From Halanaerobium hydrogeniformans (lineage in GTDB: Bacteria; Bacillota; Halanaerobiia; Halanaerobiales; Halanaerobiaceae), in assembly GCF_000166415.1 (NCBI RefSeq), contig NC_014654.1:186001-250000 (forward strand): DNA of 64,000 bases, written 5' to 3'. Below the pieces are notes generated by a model. The model worked only from the letters and a program-made list of their open reading frames with translations, was not told the origin of the DNA and searched no databases. Below are positions 53,552-61,856 of this stretch, one piece after another; within the stretch, counting starts at the first letter, position 1; each line of letters begins with the position of its first letter. Made by a program: the position numbers and the translations under genes.

Positions 53552-55000
53552 TTGGCTGAACAGCAAATGATCATCGATAGATTTTATAAGACTATAATTG
53601 ATAGTGTTTATGACATGATTTTTCTGCATGATCTAGAGGGCAATATCCTCGATGTTAACAAGAAAGCAACGAATACAATGGCTTATTCCAGAGAAGAGTT
53701 ACGTGGAATGCAGGTTTTTGATCTCCATCCTGATGATTCAAACGAAGATTTCTATAATCCGAAAAAAGTAAAAAAGCAGTGGCAGAACTGCCCGGTAGGT
53801 TCTTCAATCCATTTTGAACTGGAGCATGTAAACAAGGATGGGAGTAAAACCCCGGTAGAAATTAGTGCAGGTAAGGTAGAAAATGATGGTGAGCAATATT
53901 TTTTAGCTTTCGTGAGAGATATTTCTGAACGGAAGGAAAAAGAGGCTAAAATAAAATATCTCAGTCTTCATGACCATCTGACTGGTTTACATAATAGGCG
54001 CTATTTTGAGCAGAAGTTAAATCAGATAGATAAATCCATGCTGCCTTTGAGTATCTTGATGGCTGATTTGAACGGTTTAAAAATTGTTAACAGCAGTTAT
54101 GGGCATACAATGGGTGATAAGGTTTTAATAAAAGCAGCTGAACTACTGGAGAAGAGCATTCCTGAATCTGCTGTTTTGGCCCGTTATGGTGGGGATGAGT
54201 TTATTATTTTAATTCCTAACTGTGATTCAGAAAGGGCCCATAAGTTTCTTTATGAGATTAAAGAACGTTTTAAAAAGACAAAACTAGCAGGAATCCCCCT
54301 TTCTATCGGGATGGGTCTTGCAGTAATGGAAAATATAAGTCGGGCGATAAGAGATGTCATAAAAATTGCCGATAAGGATATGAACCATAATAAGCTCTTA
54401 GAAACCAATAGTGCCAATAATAAAATAGTTAAGGGGTTGCTCAGTGCTTTAAGTGCTAAGAGTGATGAGACCGTCGAACATACAGAACGGATGACTGAAT
54501 TAGCTATCTGTGTTGGTAGAAGATTGGGTATTCAAAACTCGCAATTAAACCGTTTATCTTTATTGGCTGCTCTACATGATATCGGAAAAACATCTATCCC
54601 GGGAGAGATATTAACCAAACCGGGAAAATTAAATGAAGAGGAGTGGGAGATCTTAAAAGCCAATCCATCCAGAGGTTATAAGATTGCTTCAGCCACCAGT
54701 GAATTTTCCGTAGTAGCAGAGGAAATACTATCTCATCATGAAAGATGGGATGGCAAAGGTTATCCCAGGGGATTAAAGGGTAAAGAAATACCCTATCTGG
54801 CCAGGATAATTTCTTTGGTAGATTCATATGATGTGATGAGAAGTGGGAGACCATATAAAAAAGCGATGAGCAAAAAAGCAGCTCTAGATGAGATTGAAAG
54901 ATGTAAAGGCACCCAATTCGACCCTTATTTAGCAGAAGAATTTATCAAGATAATCAAGGAAGAAAGCTTTGTTTATCAGAAGGAAAAATCTATTGGTTAA
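53552..55000 (+). CDS. PAS-GGDEF-HD-GYP protein (c-di-GMP turnover)
   Basis: Compact 482-aa member of the region's GGDEF/HD-GYP paralogues. TTG 53552 behind AGGAGGAA. One PAS domain (about 10-130, FLHDLEGNILDVNKKATNTM), GGDEF intact near 213 (ARYGGDEFIILI), then HD-GYP with HDIGK near 343 and HHERWDGKGYPRGLKG. The RxxD inhibitory site is missing: the matching position reads PESA, so product inhibition of the cyclase may be lost. It overlaps the next gene by 8 bp. It follows ncRNA copy 2 in the same arrangement as the PAS-GAF-GGDEF gene follows copy 1. Confidence 0.92.
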   Translation: MAEQQMIIDRFYKTIIDSVYDMIFLHDLEGNILDVNKKATNTMAYSREELRGMQVFDLHPDDSNEDFYNPKKVKKQWQNCPVGSSIHFELEHVNKDGSKTPVEISAGKVENDGEQYFLAFVRDISERKEKEAKIKYLSLHDHLTGLHNRRYFEQKLNQIDKSMLPLSILMADLNGLKIVNSSYGHTMGDKVLIKAAELLEKSIPESAVLARYGGDEFIILIPNCDSERAHKFLYEIKERFKKTKLAGIPLSIGMGLAVMENISRAIRDVIKIADKDMNHNKLLETNSANNKIVKGLLSALSAKSDETVEHTERMTELAICVGRRLGIQNSQLNRLSLLAALHDIGKTSIPGEILTKPGKLNEEEWEILKANPSRGYKIASATSEFSVVAEEILSHHERWDGKGYPRGLKGKEIPYLARIISLVDSYDVMRSGRPYKKAMSKKAALDEIERCKGTQFDPYLAEEFIKIIKEESFVYQKEKSIG

Positions 55001-55313
55001 AGAAATTAAATATAACAAACTTATAAGGGATAAGATTCCGGAGATAATAGAAGCAGCCGGTAAGGACTATGAACTTCACAGGGCTGATGATGCAGAATAT
55101 CTGCAGAGTTTGTTTGCAAAAGTTAGAGAGGAACTGCAGGAATTTGAACAGGAGCCTTCACTGGAAGAAATGGCCGATATTTTAGAGGTCCTGGCTGCTA
55201 TAATTGATTATTTTGATTTCGATAGGAAGAAAATAAGGGAGTATCAGGAGAAAAAAAGAGAAGAACGAGGAGCCTTTAAAAAAAGATTGATCTTAGATAA
55301 GGTCATAGAATAA
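54993..55313 (+). CDS. MazG-like (phosphoribosyl-ATP pyrophosphohydrolase-like) small protein
   Basis: 106-aa protein related to the all-alpha NTP pyrophosphohydrolases. TTG 54993 lies behind AAGGA and inside the end of the preceding gene, so the two are coupled. The pattern YNKLIRDKIPEIIEAAG, then VREELQEFEQEPSLEEMADILEVLAAIIDYF, gives the EExxE and ExxD metal-binding arrangement. It is typical of a stand-alone house-cleaning family often annotated as phosphoribosyl-ATP pyrophosphohydrolase; no his operon is present, so a role in histidine synthesis is unlikely. Coupling to a c-di-GMP enzyme may be incidental. Confidence 0.75.
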   Translation: MVKEIKYNKLIRDKIPEIIEAAGKDYELHRADDAEYLQSLFAKVREELQEFEQEPSLEEMADILEVLAAIIDYFDFDRKKIREYQEKKREERGAFKKRLILDKVIE

Positions 55314-55326
55314 GATATTATATTTG

Positions 55327-55355
55327 CTGAGGTCTGAAAAGACTTCAGTTTTTTT
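55327..55355 (+). terminator. Rho-independent terminator
   Basis: CTGAGGTCT / AGACTTCAG stem (one G-T pair), GAAA loop, then seven T. Confidence 0.88.
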
Positions 55356-55359
55356 ATTT

Positions 55360-55382
55360 AAAACATTGGTTCGTGACAGTAA
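55360..55382 (+). repeat. 23-bp motif repeated behind another terminator
   Basis: AAAACATT-G-GTTCG-T-GACA-G-TAA directly after a terminator T tract. The same motif, differing at three positions, is at 63901-63923 after the structured element that ends the amine operon. Confidence 0.5.
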
Positions 55383-55393
55383 AATATTATCTG

Positions 55394-55456
55394 AAAAACC
55401 TTTTTGAACTAAGCAGTTGTATTTTTTTGCTTAGGGATAAAAGGTTTTTGTCTTTT
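55394..55456 (+). terminator. Second, compound hairpin before the amine operon
   Basis: AAAAACCTTTT pairs with AAAAGGTTTTT, with an inner perfect CTAAGCA/TGCTTAG stem, followed by GTCTTTTTT. It isolates the downstream operon from read-through. Confidence 0.7.
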
Positions 55457-55499
55457 TTAGCAAATATAATTGGATACAATTATATTAAATTTTAAGTGC

Positions 55500-55528
55500 T
55501 TGTATTTAGATTGATAAAGAAATATAAT
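55500..55528 (+). promoter_or_regulatory. Likely promoter of the amine/N-methylglutamate-like operon
   Basis: TTGTAT (55500-55505), 17-bp spacer, TATAAT (55523-55528), 55 bp before the first gene. Confidence 0.5.
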
Positions 55529-55583
55529 CGGATTAATTAAAATAGCTGACATCAAGATGACATTAGATTAGAAAGGAGTAAAA

Positions 55584-56957
55584 ATGACACAATTAACTAA
55601 ACAGACAAGTGGATATCCAAGAATTTCTGAACGCTATATTAAATATAGGCTTAAAGAAGAGAATATCAAGATGATTAGAGTAGAGTACACCGATCTCAAT
55701 GGAGTAAATAGGAGCAAACTGCTGCCTGTTGATATGATCGACCATGTTTTTGAAGAAGGAATATCTTTTTGTACAGCTATTATGTCGATGTCTTTTGACA
55801 ACAAAATCGCAGAGGTTGATTATATTGAGGAAAACAACTACGATGATTTTAAAATATTTGCAGATCCATCTACATTTAAAATCCTGCCACATATCGATAA
55901 TACCGCCTTATTATTAGGTGATCTCTATCATAATGGAGAAAAAATGAAACAGTCACCACGCTGGTTTTTAAAGAGGATGATAAGAGAATATCAAAAATTA
56001 GGCTATAATCCTATCTCTGCTAATGAGTTGGAATTCTTTTTGTTCAACAGAAAAAAAGATGGAGGTTTTGTTCCCTATACAAATAAGGCTGGTAACTGCT
56101 ATACAAGTGATTACAGGATAGATCCCAATCAATTTTTAGGTAAGATGACAGAAACCTTTAAAGAGATGGATTTTCAGGTCTTATATATGAACCACGAGTT
56201 TTATCCAGGTCAGTACGAATACAACTGGAAACATGGCTCGGTATTAAGGAATGCAGATGAAGGGGTTCTATTTAAAGGTATTAGCAAAGAGATAGCCCAT
56301 CAAAATAATCTCTTCATAACCTATATGGCTAAACCCCTTGATGATAATGGGGGTAGTGGAGGCCATTTTCATTTTTCAATTGAAGATATTGTTTCAGGAG
56401 AAAATCTATTTTATGACAGGGATAAAGAAGATGGGATGTCAGAGTTGATGCACAATTTTGCGGCAGGAATATTAAAACATGCTAAAGCTTTAACAGCTTT
56501 TTTAGCTCCCACAATCAACTGTTACAAAAGGTTTCAGCCCAATTCTTTTGCCCCCTATTATATCGGCTGGGGTTATGATAATAGGACCGCCTTTTTGCGG
56601 GTTCCTAAAGAAAGAGGTGGGGCAACCCGACTTGAGGTTAGGGCAGGTAGTGCTGCTGCAAATCCATATCTGGCTCTGGCTTCCATTCTAGCGGCAGGTT
56701 TAGATGGAATTAAAAATGAATTAGAGCCTGAGCCTATTTCTGAAGAAGACCTCTATTATCAGGATATTGATGAACGGGAAAGAGTACCAAAAAGTTTAGA
56801 GCTTGCTTTAGCTGCTCTAAAAAAAGATCAGTGGCTTAAAGAATGTGCAGGCCATGATTTAGTCGACAATTTCGTTAAACTAAAAGAATTGGAAGTTAAT
56901 AAATTTTTTAATTCGGTTACAGACTGGGAATGGGATTTTTATGCTTATCATGTTTAG
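55584..56957 (+). CDS. Glutamine synthetase-family ligase (gamma-glutamylmethylamide synthetase-like)
   Basis: 457-aa type I-fold ligase that joins glutamate with ammonia or an amine using ATP. ATG 55584 behind AAAGGAG. N-terminal beta-grasp region (MIRVEYTDLNGVNRSKLLPV), then the catalytic domain with the first Glu pair in ISANELEFFLF, NHEFYPGQYEYN, GSGGHFHFSI (the ATP-site His and Gly) and KERGGATRLEVRAGSAAANPYLAL. The GlnA adenylylation tyrosine loop is not seen. Its neighbours are the three subunits of an N-methylglutamate-synthase-like enzyme, which in methylotrophs sit beside gamma-glutamylmethylamide synthetase; that context, more than the sequence, suggests an amine substrate rather than ammonia. 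Confidence 0.82.
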   Translation: MTQLTKQTSGYPRISERYIKYRLKEENIKMIRVEYTDLNGVNRSKLLPVDMIDHVFEEGISFCTAIMSMSFDNKIAEVDYIEENNYDDFKIFADPSTFKILPHIDNTALLLGDLYHNGEKMKQSPRWFLKRMIREYQKLGYNPISANELEFFLFNRKKDGGFVPYTNKAGNCYTSDYRIDPNQFLGKMTETFKEMDFQVLYMNHEFYPGQYEYNWKHGSVLRNADEGVLFKGISKEIAHQNNLFITYMAKPLDDNGGSGGHFHFSIEDIVSGENLFYDRDKEDGMSELMHNFAAGILKHAKALTAFLAPTINCYKRFQPNSFAPYYIGWGYDNRTAFLRVPKERGGATRLEVRAGSAAANPYLALASILAAGLDGIKNELEPEPISEEDLYYQDIDERERVPKSLELALAALKKDQWLKECAGHDLVDNFVKLKELEVNKFFNSVTDWEWDFYAYHV

Positions 56958-56983
56958 CAGTCACTTTTAGAGGAGGAAAAATA

Positions 56984-57889
56984 GTGTGTGGAATAGCAGG
57001 AATTATCGACAAAAACGAATCTAAACTATCGGATACTATAATAGATATCCTATCATTGATTCAGCACCGGGGACCTGATGCTACCGGGATAGCTTTTTAT
57101 GACCGGGATGATCAGCAGCAAGAAAAGTCCTTAAGGCTTAGTTTAACTGACAGCAAAGCCAGGTTAAAGCTGAATGATATTATTAATGAATATGGAGGCC
57201 AGGTGAGCAAAGAAAGTTCTGAGATCAATAAAAATTTCAGTTTTTTAGATATGAAGCTTAAATTAGCCGAAGAGAATATTAGCGGTCTTCACAAAGCGAT
57301 CAATCAAACTGAAGCCCTTTATGTTCATTCTATCGGCAAAAAATGCAGAGTATATAAGGATAGTGGAACCGCAGTTGAGCTTTGTAAAAATCATCAGATC
57401 GAAGAAAAATCAGCCAGCCATGGAATCGGGCATGTAAGGATGGCTACAGAGAGTGCAGAAGATATTAATGCAGCTCATCCCTTTGTTTCACCATTTTATT
57501 CCGACTTAACGATAGTTCATAATGGCCAGCTGACAAATTATTTTAATTTAAGAAGAGAACTGGAAAGCAAAGGAGCTATCTTTAAAACCATGAATGACTC
57601 TGAAGCTGCCAGTCATTTAATTTCCTACAGAATGAAAGAAAATGGTGGGGACTTAGAGGATGCCCTCCATTATAGCCTGGAAAAATTAGATGGTATTTTC
57701 TGTATAATAGCAGCAAGTTCTGATCAGATGGGATTTGTAAAAGACAAGATGGGCGTTAAACCTTTATTAGTTTTTGAAAAAGACGGGGTCATATTAATGG
57801 GTTCAGAACAGATAGAATTCACCCCAATTTTTGAGGATATATATGCAAGAGAAATGGAACCATCTGAGGTGAAAGTATGGAGTATCTAG
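56984..57889 (+). CDS. Class II glutamine amidotransferase subunit (MgsA-like)
   Basis: 301-aa Ntn-type glutaminase. The GTG start at 56984 is decisive: it follows AGAGGAGG by the right distance and puts Cys at position 2 (MCGIAGI), the N-terminal nucleophile after Met removal. Further motifs are LIQHRGPDATGIA, GIGHVRMATES, IVHNGQLTNYFNLR and NDSEAASHLI. In glutamate synthase this is the first domain of GltB; here it is separate, as in archaeal-type glutamate synthase and the N-methylglutamate synthase subunit MgsA. It should release the amine from glutamine or gamma-glutamylmethylamide and hand it to the FMN subunit. It overlaps the next gene by 13 bp. Confidence 0.87.
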   Translation: MCGIAGIIDKNESKLSDTIIDILSLIQHRGPDATGIAFYDRDDQQQEKSLRLSLTDSKARLKLNDIINEYGGQVSKESSEINKNFSFLDMKLKLAEENISGLHKAINQTEALYVHSIGKKCRVYKDSGTAVELCKNHQIEEKSASHGIGHVRMATESAEDINAAHPFVSPFYSDLTIVHNGQLTNYFNLRRELESKGAIFKTMNDSEAASHLISYRMKENGGDLEDALHYSLEKLDGIFCIIAASSDQMGFVKDKMGVKPLLVFEKDGVILMGSEQIEFTPIFEDIYAREMEPSEVKVWSI

Positions 57890-58608
57890 ATGCAGCTCAG
57901 CTGGGGAGCAGAAAGATCAATGCTCTGCTTAAAGAAAAATTTAAAAGTGAAAAGAAGATTAAAGTTAAAAATCCTCATTCACTGCATAATATTGCAGTTG
58001 GTTTAGAGGCAGGAGAGCTTATCATTGCAGGTAATACAGGTTTTTATGCAGGTGGCTTTCTTGATGGTGCCAGTTTGACTATTGAAGGTAATGCCGGCTG
58101 GTATACCGGTGACAATATGATGGATGGAGAAATAATAATCAAAAAAAATGCCGGTTGCAACCTTGGTGTATATCAGGGTGGAGGCACTATAGTAGTATAT
58201 GGAAATGTAGGCAGCCGGGTGGCTTATGGTATGAAAGGTGGTACCACCATAGTCTGTGGCTCAGCCGGAATGTGGGCCGGGAAGATGATATTAGGTGGTA
58301 GGTTAATTATACTCGGTGAGATCGGCAGAGAGGTAGGAGAGTCGATGTATAAAGGAGTAATCTATCTAAAAGATAAAGCGGCCGAATCTAAACTGGGAGG
58401 TAATGTTTTTATCGATGATTTAAAAGCAGCGGAAATAACTGAAATAAATCAGCTTTTTGCCAGCTATGATATAGATGCTGAAGCATCAGAATTAAAGGCT
58501 CTAAGACCATTGACCTCAGGTAGACATCAATATCAACTTTTTGAGCCTGATTTAAAAGCAGAAGCTGCCAGAAAATACTGCAGCAAATCTCTGGAGGAAT
58601 TGTTATGA
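57877..58608 (+). CDS. GXGXG-domain synthase subunit (MgsB-like)
   Basis: 243-aa right-handed beta-helix protein equal to the C-terminal GXGXG domain of glutamate synthase large subunit. Repeats are visible as GNTGFYAGGF, GNAGWYTGDNM, NAGCNLGVYQGGG, GNVGSRVAYGMKGG and GSAGMWAGKMILGG. It is structural, holding the amidotransferase and FMN domains in line; no catalytic residues are expected. Overlaps on both sides (13 bp before, 4 bp after) show that the three subunits are made in fixed ratio. Its size fits MgsB of the N-methylglutamate pathway. Confidence 0.87.
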   Translation: MEYLDAAQLGSRKINALLKEKFKSEKKIKVKNPHSLHNIAVGLEAGELIIAGNTGFYAGGFLDGASLTIEGNAGWYTGDNMMDGEIIIKKNAGCNLGVYQGGGTIVVYGNVGSRVAYGMKGGTTIVCGSAGMWAGKMILGGRLIILGEIGREVGESMYKGVIYLKDKAAESKLGGNVFIDDLKAAEITEINQLFASYDIDAEASELKALRPLTSGRHQYQLFEPDLKAEAARKYCSKSLEELL

Positions 58609-59885
58609 AAACAAAAAGAGCAAAAGATGTGCAGCGGGGAATCTGGAATAAAGAAACCCTTTCTGCAATAGATAATAAAGCAACTAGTGGTAAACACCGG
58701 ATTAGAGGCTGTGGTTCAACCAGGAAGATGCCTAATTTTGATGATATAGTTGTTCTTCCTTCACAGTTAAGCAGGATGTCTATCGATACCTATAGGGAAA
58801 AATGTGAAACCAGAACTGTTTTAGGAAAACGCAATGCTAAAAAACCTCTGGTGATAGAAACACCGATTATGATAGCGGGGATGTCTTATGGAGCATTAAG
58901 TAAAGAGGCAAAGATAGCTCTGGCGAAGGCAACTGCCAGCACGGGAACCGTGATCAGCAATGGAGAAGGTGGGTTGTTAAAAGAAGAGCTGCAGAATTCA
59001 TATCGGCAGTCTATACAGATTTTACCAAGCCGATTTGGCTTTAGTAAAGATAACCTTGATGTCGCAGATATGCTGGAATTCCTGGTCGGTATAGGTGCTA
59101 AGCCCGGTCTTTCCGGGCATTTGATGGGAGAAAAAATAACCGAGGAGATCGCAGAATATAGGCAGCTGCCGGTCGGAATAGACCTGCACAGCCATCCCAG
59201 GCATGGTGATGCCTTCGGGGCAGATGATATGGTAATCAAGATGGAACAACTCAGAGAGTTGACCAATGATGAGGTACCAATTTTTATGAAAATAGCGGCA
59301 GGTAGGGTTAAAGATGATGTAAAAATAGCTGCCAAAGTTGGTGTTGATGGAATCATAATAGATGGTGCTCAAGGTGGAACAGGTGCTGCCCCGGTTATGG
59401 CCTCAGACCATCTTGGTATACCAACCATGCCGGCTCTGGTTCAGGCGGTTAAAACATTAGAGGAAGCAAATTTAAAACAGGAGATCGATATAATCATCTC
59501 CGGAGGGATAAAAGATGGAGCTGATCTGGCAAAAGCGATTGCTATGGGAGCTGATGCAGTAGCTATCGGTACTGCTGCCATGGTAGCAATGGGCTGCAGG
59601 GTTTGCCTGCAGTGTCATCTGGGTAGATGTACATTTGGAATTGGAACCCAGGATGAAAAACAGCGAGAAAACTTAAATATAGAGCAGGCAGCTCAAAAAG
59701 TAGCCAATTTCATCAAAGGAATGACCCATGAAGCGGTGCTGCTGGCAAAGGCAGCAGGTAAAAGCAAACTGAAAAATTTAGAAAGAGAAGACCTGAGAGC
59801 AATTAATACAGAAGCTTCTGCTGTGACCGGCATACCATTGATAGGAACTGATTATGTGGTTTCAGAAAGCTTCGGCTATTTTTAA
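58605..59885 (+). CDS. FMN-binding glutamate synthase-type subunit (MgsC-like)
   Basis: 426-aa central synthase domain. The ATG overlaps the previous stop (ATGA). It has the FMN barrel pattern IMIAGMSYGALSKEAKIALAKA, GLSGHLMGEKIT, FMKIAAGRVKDDVKIAAKVGVDGIIIDGAQGGTGAAP and IDIIISGGIKDGADLAKAIAMGADAVAIGTAA. The cysteine set CRVCLQCHLGRC fits the 3Fe-4S site of glutamate synthase. It would reduce the imine made from 2-oxoglutarate (or a similar keto acid) and the released ammonia or methylamine, giving glutamate or N-methylglutamate. The electron donor subunit GltD is absent, which separates this set from an ordinary glutamate synthase. Confidence 0.88.
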   Translation: MKTKRAKDVQRGIWNKETLSAIDNKATSGKHRIRGCGSTRKMPNFDDIVVLPSQLSRMSIDTYREKCETRTVLGKRNAKKPLVIETPIMIAGMSYGALSKEAKIALAKATASTGTVISNGEGGLLKEELQNSYRQSIQILPSRFGFSKDNLDVADMLEFLVGIGAKPGLSGHLMGEKITEEIAEYRQLPVGIDLHSHPRHGDAFGADDMVIKMEQLRELTNDEVPIFMKIAAGRVKDDVKIAAKVGVDGIIIDGAQGGTGAAPVMASDHLGIPTMPALVQAVKTLEEANLKQEIDIIISGGIKDGADLAKAIAMGADAVAIGTAAMVAMGCRVCLQCHLGRCTFGIGTQDEKQRENLNIEQAAQKVANFIKGMTHEAVLLAKAAGKSKLKNLEREDLRAINTEASAVTGIPLIGTDYVVSESFGYF

Positions 59886-59912
59886 ATAATTATCTGAAAG
59901 GAGTTCGAAGAG

Positions 59913-60242
59913 GTGCGCATAAAAAATCATCCAATTATAGAAGACTTCAAAAAAGAAAAGTTAGTTGAATTTAAATTTGATAACAAAGTACTCAAAGGAT
60001 ACTCAGGAGAGAGCATAGCTGCAGCCTTAAAAGCAAATGGGATAATGGTCCACCGCTATACCAGAAAAAAGTCAAAGCCTAGAGGAATTTTTTGTGCTAT
60101 CGGAAGATGTACTGATTGTGTAATGATCGTTGATGGTAAGTTCAATGTAAGAACCTGTGTTGAACCTCTTAAAGCAGGCATGGTTGTAGAAACCCAATAT
60201 GGATTATCCAGGAAGGGCGATAATGACAATGAAAAGATATGA
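59913..60242 (+). CDS. [2Fe-2S] small subunit of amine/opine dehydrogenase (HcnA / SoxA N-domain-like)
   Basis: 109-aa iron-sulfur protein. GTG 59913 behind AAAGGAG. It has the Fer2_4 layout of HcnA and of the N-terminus of sarcosine-oxidase alpha: FKFDNKVLKGYSGESIAAALKANGIMVHRYT, then cysteines in FCAIGRCTDCVMIVDG and RTCVEPLKAGM. It should pass electrons from the FAD subunits. It overlaps the alpha-subunit gene by 20 bp. Confidence 0.85.
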   Translation: MRIKNHPIIEDFKKEKLVEFKFDNKVLKGYSGESIAAALKANGIMVHRYTRKKSKPRGIFCAIGRCTDCVMIVDGKFNVRTCVEPLKAGMVVETQYGLSRKGDNDNEKI

Positions 60243-61806
60243 GCTAATAATTATAGGAGCAGGCCCGGCTGGATTATCAGCTGCAATAGAAGCAGCAGCT
60301 GAAGGAATGCAGGTAATAGTTTTTGATGAGAACCAGAGACCAGGTGGTCAATTATTTAAACAGATCCATAAGTTTTTTGGTTCTAAACAACATCGTGCCA
60401 GAGAGAGAGGCTTTAAAATAGGTGAAGATCTCCTCAAACAGGCAGAAGATTATGGGGTAGAGGTCAAATTAAATGCAACCGTAATAGGACTTTTTGAAAA
60501 TAAAACCATCTCTGTCAAAATAGCCAACAGGATCGAACATTATTCAGCTTATAATATTATTGTTGCAGCAGGTGCCTCGGAAAAAATGATTCCTTTTCCT
60601 GGCTGGACACTTCCCGGGGTGATAGGGGCAGGTGCAGCCCAGACCATGATGAACATAGAAGGTGTTAAACCTGGTAACGAGGTTCTAATGGTCGGTTCAG
60701 GTAATGTAGGGCTGGTAGTAGGTTATCAGCTCATCCAGGCCGGCTGTAATCTTAAGGCGGTGGTCGATGCTTCTCCCAAGATTGGTGGTTATGGTGTTCA
60801 TGCCTCAAAACTGAGTAGGACCGGTGTCCCTTTTTATACCTCCCATACAATTAAAATGGTAAAGGGAGATAAAAAAGTAGAAAAAGCTTTAATATCTGAA
60901 GTAGATGAGAACTGGCAGCATATTGCTGGAAGCGAAAAAGAATTGAATGTTGATACAGTCTGTCTGGCTGTAGGACTTTCTCCGATGGCTAAACTTTTAG
61001 AGATGGCAGGCTGCCAGATGGAAAGCTCGGCTGGAAATCTGATTCCTGTCTGTGATGAATATGGGAAAACATCTGTTGAGGGGATTTATGCTGCTGGAGA
61101 TGTCGCCGGTATAGAAGAAGCCAGTGCTGCCATGATCGAAGGTAAAATAGCAGCAGTTTCAATACTTAAAAAGCTCTGCTATCTTGAGCAAGTAGAATTC
61201 GAAACAAGATTTCCTGCTTATAAAGATTCCTTAGAAGAGCTAAGACAGGGTATGTTCGGAATCGGAGAAGGGAGCTGGGATTATCCATCTCAAAGCAGAG
61301 AAGGTTATCCCTTATCAAAAAGCTTGCTTAAAAAAGGTTATCTTGAAACAGAGGAAATCAAACAATTTCCCGGGGTGGTTAAAGAAAAAAGTGCTGGGGT
61401 AGTACCTGTTGTGGAATGCACCCAGAATATTCCCTGTAATCCCTGTCAGGATATCTGTCCTAATGATTGTATCAAGGTAGAGGGAGATATAGTCACTTTG
61501 CCTGAGCTAGATAAAGACCTTAACTGTTCTGGCTGTGAACTTTGTGTTTCAGGCTGTCCAGGCCAGGCCGTATTTTTAATCGATCCGGATTTCAGTTCTG
61601 ATCATAGTGCTGTTTCTTTTCCTTATGAATTTTCCCCTTTACCTGAGCTAGGCAGTAAAGGTAAGGCATTAGATAGATCCGGAAAAATCGTTGGTGAAGC
61701 AGAGATAATCAGAATCAATAAAGCTAAAATAAATGATAAAACAGCTGTTTTAACGATCAAAGTTAAAGATGAAATTGTGGATCAGGCCAGATTTTTTAAA
61801 GAGTAG
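60223..61806 (+). CDS. FAD/NAD(P)-dependent alpha subunit of amine dehydrogenase with two 4Fe-4S motifs
   Basis: 527-aa flavoprotein. ATG 60223 behind AGGAAGGG. The first Rossmann motif is LIIIGAGPAGLSAAIEAAAEG, the second is MVGSGNVGLVVGYQLIQAG, with the C-terminal FAD contact EGIYAAGDVAG near 300. It matches HcnB and the middle of sarcosine-oxidase alpha. After about residue 395 it departs from those relatives: C-x5-C-x2-C-x3-C-P and C-x2-C-x2-C-x3-C-P sets (CTQNIPCNPCQDICP; CSGCELCVSGCPG) make a ferredoxin-like 2[4Fe-4S] segment. No GcvT (folate-binding) domain follows. Electrons may therefore go to ferredoxin or another anaerobic carrier and not to oxygen. It is the core of the dehydrogenase with the genes at 59913, 61857 and 62222. 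Confidence 0.87.
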   Translation: MTMKRYELIIIGAGPAGLSAAIEAAAEGMQVIVFDENQRPGGQLFKQIHKFFGSKQHRARERGFKIGEDLLKQAEDYGVEVKLNATVIGLFENKTISVKIANRIEHYSAYNIIVAAGASEKMIPFPGWTLPGVIGAGAAQTMMNIEGVKPGNEVLMVGSGNVGLVVGYQLIQAGCNLKAVVDASPKIGGYGVHASKLSRTGVPFYTSHTIKMVKGDKKVEKALISEVDENWQHIAGSEKELNVDTVCLAVGLSPMAKLLEMAGCQMESSAGNLIPVCDEYGKTSVEGIYAAGDVAGIEEASAAMIEGKIAAVSILKKLCYLEQVEFETRFPAYKDSLEELRQGMFGIGEGSWDYPSQSREGYPLSKSLLKKGYLETEEIKQFPGVVKEKSAGVVPVVECTQNIPCNPCQDICPNDCIKVEGDIVTLPELDKDLNCSGCELCVSGCPGQAVFLIDPDFSSDHSAVSFPYEFSPLPELGSKGKALDRSGKIVGEAEIIRINKAKINDKTAVLTIKVKDEIVDQARFFKE

Positions 61807-61856
61807 AAAAGTAAAATTTAGCTTAAAGATATTTTAAGCAGGGGGAGGGTTGAAAC

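Noticed and set aside
54993-55313. Calling the MazG-like gene hisE
   Set aside because: No his genes nearby; the small stand-alone family is commonly mis-named from distant similarity.
55500-55583. Glutamine riboswitch or c-di-GMP riboswitch before the amine operon or GGDEF genes
   Set aside because: Scanned by eye for the conserved aptamer strings; none was seen in these leaders.
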